Positions 8,660-16,733 of a stretch of DNA of 64,000 nt are shown here, piece by piece. Below the pieces are notes generated by a model that saw nothing but the letters and a program-made list of their open reading frames with translations, ran no database searches and had not been told where the DNA came from. Numbering within the stretch: position 1 is the first letter of the stretch; each line of letters begins with the position of its first letter. A program made the translations under genes and the position numbers. Source of the DNA: Ardenticatenaceae bacterium (lineage in GTDB: Bacteria > Chloroflexota > Anaerolineae > Promineifilales > Promineifilaceae); assembly GCA_020634565.1 (NCBI GenBank), contig JACKBN010000007.1, forward strand, positions 1-64,000, written 5' to 3'.

Positions 8660-9097
8660 ATGGAGTTTCGCTGTACGGTTTTGCTGGCGGCTGAACAAAC
8701 GGCCGTCTGGCACACCCTCACCACGCCTGAACTGATCAGCCAATGCACCCCCAGTCTGCAAGGCTGGAGCGCACTGGACACAGGCACCTCGTTTCAGCTT
8801 CAATTCTCCTGGGGCAGCGGCAGCAGCACCATTTTCATCCCCCTTCTGCTCACCTGGCAAACCGTTACCCCGCCCGATTATTTACAGTGGCATGGTGAAG
8901 CAAAGTTGGGCAGTACGGCCGTTCCCCTGCAAGGCGAATTCCAGCTAAGCCCAGACGGAACCGAACAAACCAATCTCACCTTTACTGCACAGGTAGATCC
9001 CCCCAATAAACTGCTGGCCCAAATGATTCAAACCGCCGCCCCCAAGTTCATCAACAGCTTCTTTAGCTGCCTCAAAAAATCGGCCTGGACCGTTTGA
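8660..9097 (+). CDS. CoxG-like SRPBCC-fold protein, short form
   Basis: 145 residues whose ATG directly follows the preceding TAA. The N-terminus (EQTAVWHTLTTPELISQCTPSLQGW) matches the opening helix-loop of the CoxG (carbon monoxide dehydrogenase subunit G) / SRPBCC family, and a terminal amphipathic helix is present (MIQTAAPKFINSFFSCLKK). Unlike the two longer CoxG paralogues in the window it has no C-terminal membrane anchor and lacks the KIKVGPVQGKF signature. It is therefore a distant paralogue with an unknown ligand. Co-transcribed with the DUF1997-like gene. Confidence 0.6.
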   Translation: MEFRCTVLLAAEQTAVWHTLTTPELISQCTPSLQGWSALDTGTSFQLQFSWGSGSSTIFIPLLLTWQTVTPPDYLQWHGEAKLGSTAVPLQGEFQLSPDGTEQTNLTFTAQVDPPNKLLAQMIQTAAPKFINSFFSCLKKSAWTV

Positions 9098-9266
9098 CTT
9101 TGCGCCTTAGATTAGGTAAAACTTATACAAACACCCTCCTGTACAGTTCAAACCATTTTTACAATTGTGCAGGCGTGAGTCCCTTCTAACGAAAAGCCAT
9201 ATTTCAAACGCTAAGCGTACTGTACGGCAAAAAACGCATCTCTTTCATCCATCAGGAGAAAATTCA

Positions 9267-9959
9267 ATGAAAATCGAAGGCAGCTACCCCTTTGCAGCAC
9301 CTCGTGACGTGTTGTGGCCCATGCTGCTAGACCCCGTCGTCTTGGCCAATATCTTACCCGGCTGTGAAGAACTCGAAACCGTAGCCGAAAACAAATTCCA
9401 CGGAACACTCAAAATAAAAGTTGGTCCCGTCCAGGGCAAATTCATGGGCGATGTGCTCATGAGCGACATCAAAAGCCCTGAAAGCTGCACCATTGCCATC
9501 GATGGCAAAGGCGCCCCCGGCTTTGTCAAAGGGACCGGTTCCTTTCGCCTGGAACCAGATGGCGACATGACCACCCTGCACTACATCGGGGATGCCGACG
9601 TAGGCGGACGGCTGGCCAGTGTGGGCCAGCGCATGCTAGAAACCTCCGCCAACGCCATTATCCGGCAAAGTCTCGAAGGGTTGGGCCAACAAGTCCAGGT
9701 CCGCATGATGGCCGATGCCAGCAGCGAACTAGGCATGGATGAGATGCCCGCACCGCCCTCACCCCCCTCGCAAACCCAATTTGCCGCTGGTGTGGCCAAA
9801 AACCTGCTAGAAGAATATTTAGCCCCGGAAAAACGAGATAGTCTGATCAAAAACGGCCTCATTGCCCTGGGCGCCATTTTGTTCGTACGTTTCATCATGA
9901 ACTGGTGGACCAACAAAATTGCCCAAAAAGTAGCCAATCAACTAAAAAATACCGATTAA
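9267..9959 (+). CDS. coxG: CoxG family protein with C-terminal membrane anchor
   Basis: 230 residues from the ATG preceded by AGGAGA; the longer upstream frame has no ribosome site. Residues 1-150 form the CoxG/SRPBCC domain: FAAPRDVLWPMLLDP, LKIKVGPVQGKFMGD, DGKGAPGFVKG and VGGRLASVGQRMLE are family signatures. A Pro/Ser-rich linker leads to a hydrophobic segment near 207-222, so the protein is tail-anchored with its domain in the cytoplasm. CoxG proteins recruit carbon monoxide dehydrogenase and related Mo hydroxylases to the membrane or bind a quinone-like ligand. A terminator-like hairpin separates it from coxS. Confidence 0.85.
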   Translation: MKIEGSYPFAAPRDVLWPMLLDPVVLANILPGCEELETVAENKFHGTLKIKVGPVQGKFMGDVLMSDIKSPESCTIAIDGKGAPGFVKGTGSFRLEPDGDMTTLHYIGDADVGGRLASVGQRMLETSANAIIRQSLEGLGQQVQVRMMADASSELGMDEMPAPPSPPSQTQFAAGVAKNLLEEYLAPEKRDSLIKNGLIALGAILFVRFIMNWWTNKIAQKVANQLKNTD

Positions 9960-9966
9960 GGAATGT

Positions 9967-9992
9967 AAAAACAGCCTCTTTCGGCTGTTTTC
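9967..9992 (+). terminator. Hairpin terminator between coxG and coxS
   Basis: A 10-bp near-perfect stem (AAAAACAGCC / GGCTGTTTTC) with a 6-base loop ends in a T-rich arm. It probably stops or attenuates transcription after coxG. Confidence 0.75.
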
Positions 9993-10058
9993 ATTGTTTT
10001 CTAGCAGTTTAAGGCGCACTGCCTCTTGTGTCGCCACCTCAAGAAGGAGACCGGCTCT

Positions 10059-10526
10059 ATGAAAGTCAGCATCATCGTCAATGGGACGCTTGAAGAACGA
10101 GAGGTTGAACCGCGTACCCTCCTTGTTCATTTCCTGCGCGATCACCTGAACCTTACCGGTACCAACATCGGTTGTGACACCAGCCAATGCGGGGCCTGCA
10201 CCGTTCACATGGACGGCATGGCTATCAAATCTTGTGCCACCCTGGCCGTCCAGGCCGACGGCGCTGAGATTACCACCATTGAAGGATTGGCCCAAAATGG
10301 CCAGCTGCACCCTATGCAGCAGGCATTTTGGGATAATCATGGTCTCCAATGCGGTTACTGCACCCCCGGCATGATCATGGCTGCCACCAAACTCGTTGAA
10401 AACAATCCCCACATTACCGCCGAAGAAGTCCGCCACGGACTTGAAGGGAATATTTGTCGCTGTACTGGCTACGAGAACATTGTGCGTTCTGTGGTGGCTG
10501 CGGCAGCCGCAGGAGCAGGTGACTAA
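10059..10526 (+). CDS. coxS: Mo hydroxylase [2Fe-2S] subunit (CoxS/XdhC-type small subunit)
   Basis: 155 residues behind AGAAGGAG. The N-terminal ferredoxin-like domain has the plant-type cluster ligands C39, C44, C47 and C59 (CDTSQCGAC). The helical C-terminal domain has the second cluster motif (CGYCTPGM and ICRCTGY). This is the small subunit of the xanthine oxidase / CO dehydrogenase family, passing electrons from the molybdenum centre to the FAD subunit. Its stop overlaps the start of coxM (TAATG), so the two are coupled. The large catalytic subunit is absent from the window, so the substrate (CO, purine, aldehyde or other) cannot be read. Confidence 0.92.
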   Translation: MKVSIIVNGTLEEREVEPRTLLVHFLRDHLNLTGTNIGCDTSQCGACTVHMDGMAIKSCATLAVQADGAEITTIEGLAQNGQLHPMQQAFWDNHGLQCGYCTPGMIMAATKLVENNPHITAEEVRHGLEGNICRCTGYENIVRSVVAAAAAGAGD

Positions 10527-11380
10527 TGTATCCGCCAAAATTCGATTATTACCGGGCCGATTCCGTACAAAGCGCGTTGGACCTCATAAAAGAACACGAT
10601 GGCAAGTTTTTAGCGGGCGGGCACAGTCTAATTCCTGTCATGAACCTGCGCCTGGCTGATCCGGGCACGCTGATTGATATCGGCCGTATTCCCAACATCA
10701 AAGGGATTGACAAACATGGCAATGCCGTGAATATCGGGGCGCTTACCACGCACACGATGGTGGCAGCTTCTGGTGAATTACCAACAGCGGTATCTGAAGC
10801 AGCCAGCATGATTGGCGATCCGCAGGTGCGTAACCGGGGCACGCTGGGCGGTAACGTGGCACACGCCGACCCCGCTTCTGATATGCCAACCGTACTGCTG
10901 GCGCTGCGGGCTCAATTCACCATTGCTGGAGCAAACGGCGAGCGGATCGTGGATGCAGATGATTTCTTTGTCGATCTCTTTGAGACAGCGCTGCAAGAAG
11001 GTGAACTACTGGTTCGCGTGAGTGTGCCGGTTGAAGGGCCGCACACTGGCTCGGCGTATGCCAAGCTGCACAATCCGGCTTCACGCTATGCGATGGTTGG
11101 GGCGGCGGCTACAGTTACCATTAACGGCGGCAAGTTCCGTGAAGTTGGTGTGGCAGTTGGCGGTTTAACGCCCAAAGCAACGCGGGCCAGCGCTGTGGAA
11201 GCCGCTCTGGCAGGCCAAGACGCCACCGCAGAGACAATCGCGGCTGCAGCAGCCGCTGTGGCAGATGACCTGGGCGACGAGGTGATGGGTGACATACATG
11301 CCAGCGAGGCGTATCGGCGGCAGATGGCTCCGGTGTTTGTGCGGCGGGCGTTGGAAACGGCCGTTTCTCGCGCAAGCTAG
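10526..11380 (+). CDS. coxM: Mo hydroxylase FAD-binding subunit (CoxM)
   Basis: 284 residues, translationally coupled to coxS. It carries the FAD-binding signatures of the family: AGGHSLIPVMNLRL (about residues 31-44), IGDPQVRNRGTLGGNVAHADPASDMP (from about 95; the second dinucleotide contact) and a C-terminal CO_deh_flav_C domain ending in RRQMAPVFVRRALE. It would accept electrons from the [2Fe-2S] subunit. A terminator follows, so the transcription unit ends without a coxL gene. One ACGGCCGT copy lies at the 3' end; the preceding 2.4 kb has none. Confidence 0.92.
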   Translation: MYPPKFDYYRADSVQSALDLIKEHDGKFLAGGHSLIPVMNLRLADPGTLIDIGRIPNIKGIDKHGNAVNIGALTTHTMVAASGELPTAVSEAASMIGDPQVRNRGTLGGNVAHADPASDMPTVLLALRAQFTIAGANGERIVDADDFFVDLFETALQEGELLVRVSVPVEGPHTGSAYAKLHNPASRYAMVGAAATVTINGGKFREVGVAVGGLTPKATRASAVEAALAGQDATAETIAAAAAAVADDLGDEVMGDIHASEAYRRQMAPVFVRRALETAVSRAS

Positions 11381-11438
11381 ATAGGTATTTAGACAGACAG
11401 AGTTGAGCTAACCAAAGTGGCTCACACATCACAAATGG

Positions 11439-11470
11439 AACCGGTTGGTTGAAAAGCCAGCCGGTTTTTT
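11439..11470 (+). terminator. Terminator after coxM
   Basis: AACCGGTTGG pairs with CCAGCCGGTT (one wobble) and is followed by six T. It overlaps the end of the convergent tetR gene. Confidence 0.85.
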
Positions 11471-12038
11471 ATGTTTGGGGAATGGGAACCGTGCCGGACA
11501 AGCACAGACGGGTGGTCATCTCAGACATTTGCAGCGGCGTGTAGGGCATGTCATTCATCAGCCACCAAGTGATCAGCGCATAGAGCGATCCGGCTACGTG
11601 TCGCGCCATAATTTCGATAGGAGCCTGTAGCTCAATAGTGCCCAAGCCTGCCCGCAGCTGAAGTTCGCTAAACTTGGCAATGTAATCAATGATCCGGTTG
11701 ATCACATACCCCATGCCATTCTCCCCCAGCAAAACCCGATACAAATCTGCATGCTCTGCCACGTGGGTGAAAACCATGGCATCCGCTTCGGGATTCTCCC
11801 AAATTGGTTTGTTCATCGTCTTGGTAGCTATTTGCTCTACCAGTTCATCAAAGTATCCCTCCAGGCTGTCTGCCAGGAGTTCCTCCTTGCTTTTGTAATG
11901 TAAGTAATAGGTAGCGCGGTTCAAATCGGCCCGATCGGTAATATCCTGAATGGTTATCTGCTCGTATGGCTTTTCTTGGACCAATTCCAAGAGGGCTTCG
12001 CCCAACAATTTTCTGGTTCGTCTTTTTCTTCTGTCCAT
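11469..12038 (-). CDS. TetR/AcrR family transcriptional regulator
   Basis: 189 residues with an AAGGA ribosome site. The N-terminal helix-turn-helix is typical (ITIQDITDRADLNRATYYLHYKSKEELL, residues 28-55). A larger helical ligand-binding domain follows. It is transcribed away from a cytochrome P450 gene, and a 14-bp perfect palindrome lies just upstream of its start, so it probably represses itself and the P450 gene until a ligand binds. The ligand is unknown. The only other near neighbour is the convergent coxM. Confidence 0.9.
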   Translation of the reverse strand: MDRRKRRTRKLLGEALLELVQEKPYEQITIQDITDRADLNRATYYLHYKSKEELLADSLEGYFDELVEQIATKTMNKPIWENPEADAMVFTHVAEHADLYRVLLGENGMGYVINRIIDYIAKFSELQLRAGLGTIELQAPIEIMARHVAGSLYALITWWLMNDMPYTPLQMSEMTTRLCLSGTVPIPQT

Positions 12039-12053
12039 ATTTCCTTGCGCTTT

Positions 12054-12073
12054 TTGTCAACAGCTGTTGATAA
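12054..12073. promoter_or_regulatory. TetR operator candidate
   Basis: TCAACAGCTGTTGA is a perfect palindrome, extended by TT/AA flanks after one mismatch. It lies 16 bases upstream of the tetR ATG. The half-site GTCAACA recurs at 12130-12136, near the predicted start of P450 transcription. Two sites in a divergent spacer are typical of TetR control. Confidence 0.6.
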
Positions 12074-12098
12074 AACAACAGTCAATCGTTATTCGGTC

Positions 12099-12126
12099 TT
12101 GACAAGCATCCAATCCGATCTATTAT
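12099..12126 (+). promoter_or_regulatory. Promoter of the P450 gene
   Basis: TTGACA, 16 bases, TATTAT: eleven of twelve consensus positions. The start would be near 12133, overlapping the second GTCAACA half-site and giving a leader of about 60 bases. Confidence 0.65.
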
Positions 12127-12191
12127 TTCGTCAACACTCTATCAATTAAACAACAACTTGTCAATTATCTCAAATTTAAGGAGTAAACATC

Positions 12192-13595
12192 ATGGCAGTC
12201 AAACGGCCGTCTGGCCCTCAGGGCTCGCTCATCATGGGCAATGCCAACCAATTCAGGGAAGATGAACCCAAATTTTTGCTAGAAAGCGTAAAAACGTATG
12301 GCGATCTGGTCTACTTTCGGCTGGCGAATATGCACACCTACCTGGTAGGACATCCCGACCTCATCCGCGAAGTGCTGGTAACACAAAGCGACAAATTTGA
12401 AAAAGCACCGCTGGACAAAACAATTCTGGGCAAATTTCTGGGCAACGGGCTGCTCACCAGCGACGGCCAATTCCACCGGCGGCAGCGGCGGCTGGCCCAG
12501 CCCGCCTTCCACAGCAAGCGCATCCAAAACTATGCGGGGGTGATGGTTGATTATGCGAACCAGATTATGGATGGCTGGCAGGATGAGGCGGTGATGGACA
12601 TCACCCACGAAATGATGCACCTGACGATGCTGATCGTTTCCAAGACGCTGTTTAATGCAGATGCGATTACCGAATCGGGCGATACGGCCGAAACCATCAG
12701 CAGCGCCATGGACGACTTCCAGGCCGTCTCCAACCGGGATTACCAGCGTGGCTTTTCGTTACCCAACTGGATTCCCACGGCCGATAATCGGCTGCGCAAC
12801 CGAGCTGCCACCGAGTTCAACAAGGTGATGGATCAAATCATTAGCGGGCGACGGCAAACGGCCGTTAACGGCCAGGTAGAAGACACGGGCGATTTGCTCT
12901 CCATGCTGATGCTTTCGGTGGATGAGGATGGCGAATTCATGGATGACAAGCAGCTGCGCGACGAGGTCGCCACGCTGTTTGCCGCTGGACATGAAACGAC
13001 ATCCAACGCCCTCAGCTGGACCTGGTTCCTGCTGGCCCAACATCCCGAAGTAGAAGCGAAACTGCATGCAGAACTGGACAGCGTGTTGGCGGGTCATCAA
13101 CCGACATTGGCTGACTTGCCCAACCTACCCTACACTTTGCAAGTCATCAAAGAAGCCATGCGGCTTTACCCACCCGCCTGGATTTTAAACGGCCGTCTCG
13201 CCCTGGAAGATGCCGAATTGGGTGGCTACATCGTCCCCAAAGGCAGCACCGTCTTCGTCTCGCCCTACGTCATGCACCATTTGCCCCAATATTTTGATGA
13301 GCCGGAAGCATTTAAGCCGGAGCGGTTCACGCCGGAATTTGAAAAATCGCTGCCCAAATTTGCCTACATGCCGTTTGGCGGCGGCGCGCGGGTGTGCATT
13401 GGCAACGCCTTTGCCATGATGGAGGCGCAGCTCCTCCTGGCGACCATCGCTCAAAAATACCGTCTGGCACTGGCCCAAACCGAACCGGTGCGGCACAAGG
13501 CACAAATCACCCTCATTCCCGAAAATGGGATTCAGATGCGCGTGATGGAACGGGAAACGGCCGTATCCCCCACGGCCGAACTTAGCTTTGCCTAA
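12192..13595 (+). CDS. Cytochrome P450
   Basis: 467 residues behind AAGGAG. All P450 hallmarks are present: the I-helix oxygen-binding AGHETT (about 264-269), the ExxR of helix K (EAMR, about 320), the PERF segment (about 376) and the haem loop FGGGARVCIG with the ligand Cys near 402. No membrane anchor is present, so it is a soluble bacterial P450, most like the CYP102/CYP4-type fatty-acid hydroxylase branch. That placement is a rough impression. It needs separate redox partners, none of which are nearby. The divergent TetR gene likely controls it. Four exact ACGGCCGT copies lie in the gene. Confidence 0.93.
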   Translation: MAVKRPSGPQGSLIMGNANQFREDEPKFLLESVKTYGDLVYFRLANMHTYLVGHPDLIREVLVTQSDKFEKAPLDKTILGKFLGNGLLTSDGQFHRRQRRLAQPAFHSKRIQNYAGVMVDYANQIMDGWQDEAVMDITHEMMHLTMLIVSKTLFNADAITESGDTAETISSAMDDFQAVSNRDYQRGFSLPNWIPTADNRLRNRAATEFNKVMDQIISGRRQTAVNGQVEDTGDLLSMLMLSVDEDGEFMDDKQLRDEVATLFAAGHETTSNALSWTWFLLAQHPEVEAKLHAELDSVLAGHQPTLADLPNLPYTLQVIKEAMRLYPPAWILNGRLALEDAELGGYIVPKGSTVFVSPYVMHHLPQYFDEPEAFKPERFTPEFEKSLPKFAYMPFGGGARVCIGNAFAMMEAQLLLATIAQKYRLALAQTEPVRHKAQITLIPENGIQMRVMERETAVSPTAELSFA

Positions 13596-13625
13596 GTAGC
13601 CGCGGCTTCTTGCCGCACAACACGC

Positions 13626-13662
13626 AAAAAAGCGGTGCCTGCTCAGCAAGCACCGCTTTTTT
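13626..13662. terminator. Bidirectional terminator after P450
   Basis: AAAAAAGCGGTGC pairs perfectly with GCACCGCTTTTTT around an 11-base loop. It can serve both the P450 gene and the convergent DUF2202 gene. Confidence 0.9.
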
Positions 13663-13698
13663 GATCAACCGTTGCAAAGGATTTAAGAAGTTTTTAAA

Positions 13699-14469
13699 TT
13701 AACGACGGCCACCATTACCCTGGCTGTTACGGCCGTTTCCACCATTTCCCTGGTTGCCGCCCTGACCCTGGCCATTATTGCCGCCGCCACGAGCGCCCTG
13801 GCTGTTGCCGTTGCCGGAACCGTTGCCACCGCTCAAGATAGCGGCTACATCGGCATCGCTAAGCAGCTGCGCCGTGTAGGCATTACCGGTGGCGCTTTCA
13901 TACGAGTTCGCAAAGCCGTTCAGGTGATTGCCCGAGGCGCTAAGCAAGCTTTGGTACACTTGCTCAATCGCAGCCACGTTCGTGGTGGCCAGCTCGGCGC
14001 GCAAATCAGCAATGTCCACTTCCTCGATGAGACCGCCCACCAGCAAAGCTGCTTCATACGATTGGCTGCCCTGGCTCACCAGGTCATCGTACAGCGCTTG
14101 CAGGTCTGCGTTGACAAAAACGCCCACGGCATTACCCGCCGCCGGGTCAGCCAGGCCGTACTGATTTAGCAAAGCCAGCACCATTTCCGTATGGTTTTGC
14201 TCACTGCTGGCGATGTTGTTGAAGATGGGTGCGCCCCACAGGTCGTAAAGCGTTACGTATACATCGTGCGCCAGTTTTTCTTCCTCACGCATGTAAAGTA
14301 GGGAGTCAATATCTTCTTGAGTTAAGCCGCTAACGGCCGTTTGGGCCGCAGCTGGCTGGGCCAACACCATCAGGCCTCCAGCGATAAACAGAGCCAATCC
14401 CAGCCCTAAAATAGATTTCCAGCTCATCAGGCGTTTGCCTGTATTTTGTGTGTTTGTGTTTTCTAACAT
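13699..14469 (-). CDS. Secreted DUF2202 (ferritin-like) protein
   Basis: 256 residues from the ATG at 14469, preceded by TTGGAGAAC; an in-frame TTG just upstream would place the start inside the ribosome site. Residues 1-43 form a Sec signal ending in AQPAAAQ. The DUF2202 domain follows: LLYMREEEKLAHDVYVTLY, SSEQNHTEMVLALL and a final NHLNGFANSYE helix. These Glu/His residues are spaced like a ferritin-type four-helix metal site. The last ~40 residues are Gly/Asn/Gln/Arg repeats of low complexity. Role unknown; DUF2202 proteins are usually exported and may bind metal. Confidence 0.85.
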   Translation of the reverse strand: MLENTNTQNTGKRLMSWKSILGLGLALFIAGGLMVLAQPAAAQTAVSGLTQEDIDSLLYMREEEKLAHDVYVTLYDLWGAPIFNNIASSEQNHTEMVLALLNQYGLADPAAGNAVGVFVNADLQALYDDLVSQGSQSYEAALLVGGLIEEVDIADLRAELATTNVAAIEQVYQSLLSASGNHLNGFANSYESATGNAYTAQLLSDADVAAILSGGNGSGNGNSQGARGGGNNGQGQGGNQGNGGNGRNSQGNGGRR

Positions 14470-14798
14470 TATTTTGTTCTCCAATACGTTTTTCTAGCCA
14501 GTCGGCTAATTGTTTGTAAATTTAGAATGAATCGTTTGTGATGCAGTTGATTCATTACTTTTAATCATAGGCAAAATTGTGTGGACAATATAAAGAACTA
14601 GTGAGCACAATGTTTAGTACGAGGTTTCTGGAAAAATCCAATTTTCCACTTTCCATTCCAGCGCAGGGAGAAAACGACAAGGGACTTATTTTTACAAACA
14701 GATTACAGTTATCAGGTCAATCATTAACAATTTGCCGCCATCATAAGCAGCAGTGACAGACACCGTTTTCAAAATTTAACAAATACAGGAGAGACAAC
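14470..14798. promoter_or_regulatory. Divergent intergenic region with an inverted repeat
   Basis: This AT-rich spacer holds the promoters of two divergent genes, but no clear consensus pair. ATGAATC-N15-GATTCAT (14527-14555) is a perfect 7-bp inverted repeat near the DUF2202 start and could be an operator. No ORF or RNA gene is seen. Confidence 0.35.
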
Positions 14799-15305
14799 AT
14801 GCGACAGGTAAAGGTAGCAATTTTATTCGTACTGGGAAGTTTGCTTTTGGTGGCTTGCGGCGCAGGCCGCGTCTCCATTGTGCGGGAGCGGGGCAGCGAT
14901 GTGTTCAACATCACCGTAGAGCTAAATGAAGAGGATGTGGCGCAGTTGGTAGAAGAAGCGCTGGTCGCAGGCGGCAATCCGCTGCTGCGCGACCCAGTGG
15001 TAGATTTGCAAAATGGGCAAATTGAGGTGACGGGGCAGCACGATCGGCGGGATGGTGGTGGGCAGGTAAACGGCCGTATCATCCTCATTCCCTCTGTTGA
15101 AGATGGGCATTTGGTGCTGACAGCCACAGAAATCAACATCGAAGGCGTGGACGTATCTGACGAGCGCGTGGATCAGTTCAACGAAAACCTGGCCGAACGC
15201 ATCAGCGGGCGAGCCGCCCAGCGCGACCGCAACATCACGCTCACCGGCGCCACCGTCTCCGACAATCTGCTGGTGCTGACGCTTGACGCCACCCCGCGCA
15301 ATTAG
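14799..15305 (+). CDS. Small lipoprotein of unknown function
   Basis: 168 residues behind ACAGGAG. A lipoprotein signal is clear (LLLVAC, Cys20). The mature part has alternating beta-strand patterns: NITVELNEEDVAQLVEEAL, IEVTGQ, VNGRIILIP, LVLTATEINIEGVDVSDERVDQFNENLAERI, then NITLTGATVSDNLLVLTLDA. This layout recalls DUF2993/LmeA or YpmS-like membrane-associated beta-helix-grip proteins, but no firm family match can be made by eye. It is anchored outside the membrane. The gene ends at a shared bidirectional terminator facing cspA. Confidence 0.65.
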   Translation: MRQVKVAILFVLGSLLLVACGAGRVSIVRERGSDVFNITVELNEEDVAQLVEEALVAGGNPLLRDPVVDLQNGQIEVTGQHDRRDGGGQVNGRIILIPSVEDGHLVLTATEINIEGVDVSDERVDQFNENLAERISGRAAQRDRNITLTGATVSDNLLVLTLDATPRN

Positions 15306-15343
15306 CGATATTTAGCATTTACACAACAAAATAAGGTGAGATC

Positions 15344-15376
15344 AAAAAAGGCCCGCAGCAATGCGAGCCTTTTTTA
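15344..15376. terminator. Bidirectional terminator between the lipoprotein gene and cspA
   Basis: AAAAAAGGCCCGCA and TGCGAGCCTTTTTT form a stem with one internal mismatch and a 4-base loop, with T-runs in both directions. Confidence 0.85.
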
Positions 15377-15422
15377 TTTCATTTGAGGATTCTCCCGTCA
15401 GGAAGAATTTCAAGCGAAGGAT

Positions 15423-15632
15423 TTAGATCTTGCGGACGTCGGCAGCAGCGGGGCCTTTCTGGCCTTGTTCGATGGTGAATTCAACGCGGTCGCCTTCGGC
15501 CAACGAACGGTAACCTTCAGCTACGATTGCCGAATGATGTACAAATACATCATCGCCATCTTGTTGTTCCAAAAATCCAAAACCTTTTTGATCGTTGAAC
15601 CATTTTACGGTTCCTGTTTTACGGTCGCTCAT
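15423..15632 (-). CDS. cspA: Cold-shock domain protein
   Basis: 69 residues from an ATG after AAGGAG. The two RNA-binding motifs are present: KGFGFL (RNP-1) and DVFVHHSAI (RNP-2), after the usual GTVKWFN. This is the normal length for a CspA-type single-strand nucleic acid chaperone. The upstream in-frame extension of 59 codons has no family match and is taken as leader. A hairpin sits 85-125 bases upstream. Confidence 0.95.
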   Translation of the reverse strand: MSDRKTGTVKWFNDQKGFGFLEQQDGDDVFVHHSAIVAEGYRSLAEGDRVEFTIEQGQKGPAAADVRKI

Positions 15633-15716
15633 TTGTTGTACACTCCTTGTTTGGTACATAAAAATAATAGGGTGGCTCACAATATCAATACGTATGGTTC
15701 CTACAAGAAAGACAAC

Positions 15717-15757
15717 AAAAAAAGCGCTATCTGGATTTATATGTCCAGACAACGCTT
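15717..15757 (-). terminator. Hairpin terminator between the alpha/beta hydrolase and cspA
   Basis: AAGCG and TCTGGA arms pair with TCCAGA and CGCTT (symmetric 3-base internal loop), followed on the minus strand by seven T. It likely ends hydrolase transcription. It could instead be a leader attenuator of cspA if the cspA promoter lies upstream. Confidence 0.7.
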
Positions 15758-15879
15758 CAACATACTCTAATTCAGAACTTATTACATCTTGAATTTTGAT
15801 CCGAATCAACTATACCGGGCATTAAACATTCTGTCGAATAATTGGTCCAACGTGCTTATGCACCGTTCATTTGTGTCCC

Positions 15880-16701
15880 TTAACTGCTCACCTCATCCAC
15901 AAAGGCGCTCAACAGGGCGCTAAATGCTTCTGGGGTTTCGGTTTGTGGTGTGTGGCCTGCACCGGGGATGATCTGCACCGCGCCGCGCCACAGGGTGGGC
16001 ATCTCTAGCTGGCTGATGTAGTCGGCATTCACCAACTGTTCGTGCTCACCGTGGAGGATGGCTAACGGCCGTTTCAAACTCCCCACAATCTCCACCTCAT
16101 CCTGGTAACCGCCTGGGGCGATGCTGGCGGCCATCGTGGCCCGCGCTCGGCCGTCGGTGCGGGCGATGTCGGCCACATACGGGGCCAAATCATGCGCGCA
16201 ATCCGGCGCCAGACAAGCGGCGGCAAACCCTTCCATCTGCTCTTGCGTTAAATCCTGGGCAAAGGCTGCGCCCATTGCCGGATTGGGCAAGAAGGCATTT
16301 TCCATATCTGGCGGAAAAGCCAGCGGCGGCGTGCCAAAAATCACAAAACCCGCCGCATCGGGCAGTAAATTGTGCGCTTCCAGCACGATGTGGCCACCCA
16401 AGCTCCAGCCCACAAACACGCCGTCTGTCAGCCCCAACTTTTGCGCTACCTCGGCCACAACGGCCGCATAGCCCGGCATGTGGTACGTTTTCTCCGGCTC
16501 CGCCGCCTGGTCCGATGCGCCATGACCGGGCAAATCCATCGCCACCACCCGGTATTTTTGGCCAAATTCGCCCGTGATCTGGGCTTTAAACGTCTGGCTA
16601 GAGGCGGAATTACCGTGAATCAACATGACTGTGGGACCGGTACCGCTGCTCTCGTAATAAGCAATTTGCTGCCCGCCTGCTGCTACTTTTTTAGCGTCCA
16701 T
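15880..16701 (-). CDS. Alpha/beta hydrolase
   Basis: 273 residues from the ATG at 16701; a TTG three codons upstream has the better-spaced AGGAG and is an alternative. It has the classic fold order: the HGNSAS oxyanion segment (29-34), DLPGHG (56-61), the nucleophile elbow GWSLGG (Ser100), an acidic residue near HGEHEQL (about 228) and the His in GAGHTP. The cap region is small. The substrate (ester, lactone or C-C bond) cannot be inferred. It is followed at once by a CoxG paralogue upstream on the same strand, so the two may share a transcript ending at the hairpin before cspA. Confidence 0.85.
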   Translation of the reverse strand: MDAKKVAAGGQQIAYYESSGTGPTVMLIHGNSASSQTFKAQITGEFGQKYRVVAMDLPGHGASDQAAEPEKTYHMPGYAAVVAEVAQKLGLTDGVFVGWSLGGHIVLEAHNLLPDAAGFVIFGTPPLAFPPDMENAFLPNPAMGAAFAQDLTQEQMEGFAAACLAPDCAHDLAPYVADIARTDGRARATMAASIAPGGYQDEVEIVGSLKRPLAILHGEHEQLVNADYISQLEMPTLWRGAVQIIPGAGHTPQTETPEAFSALLSAFVDEVSS

Positions 16702-16733
16702 CTGAATCAAAGTTCTCCTGTAATCGTGTGGGT

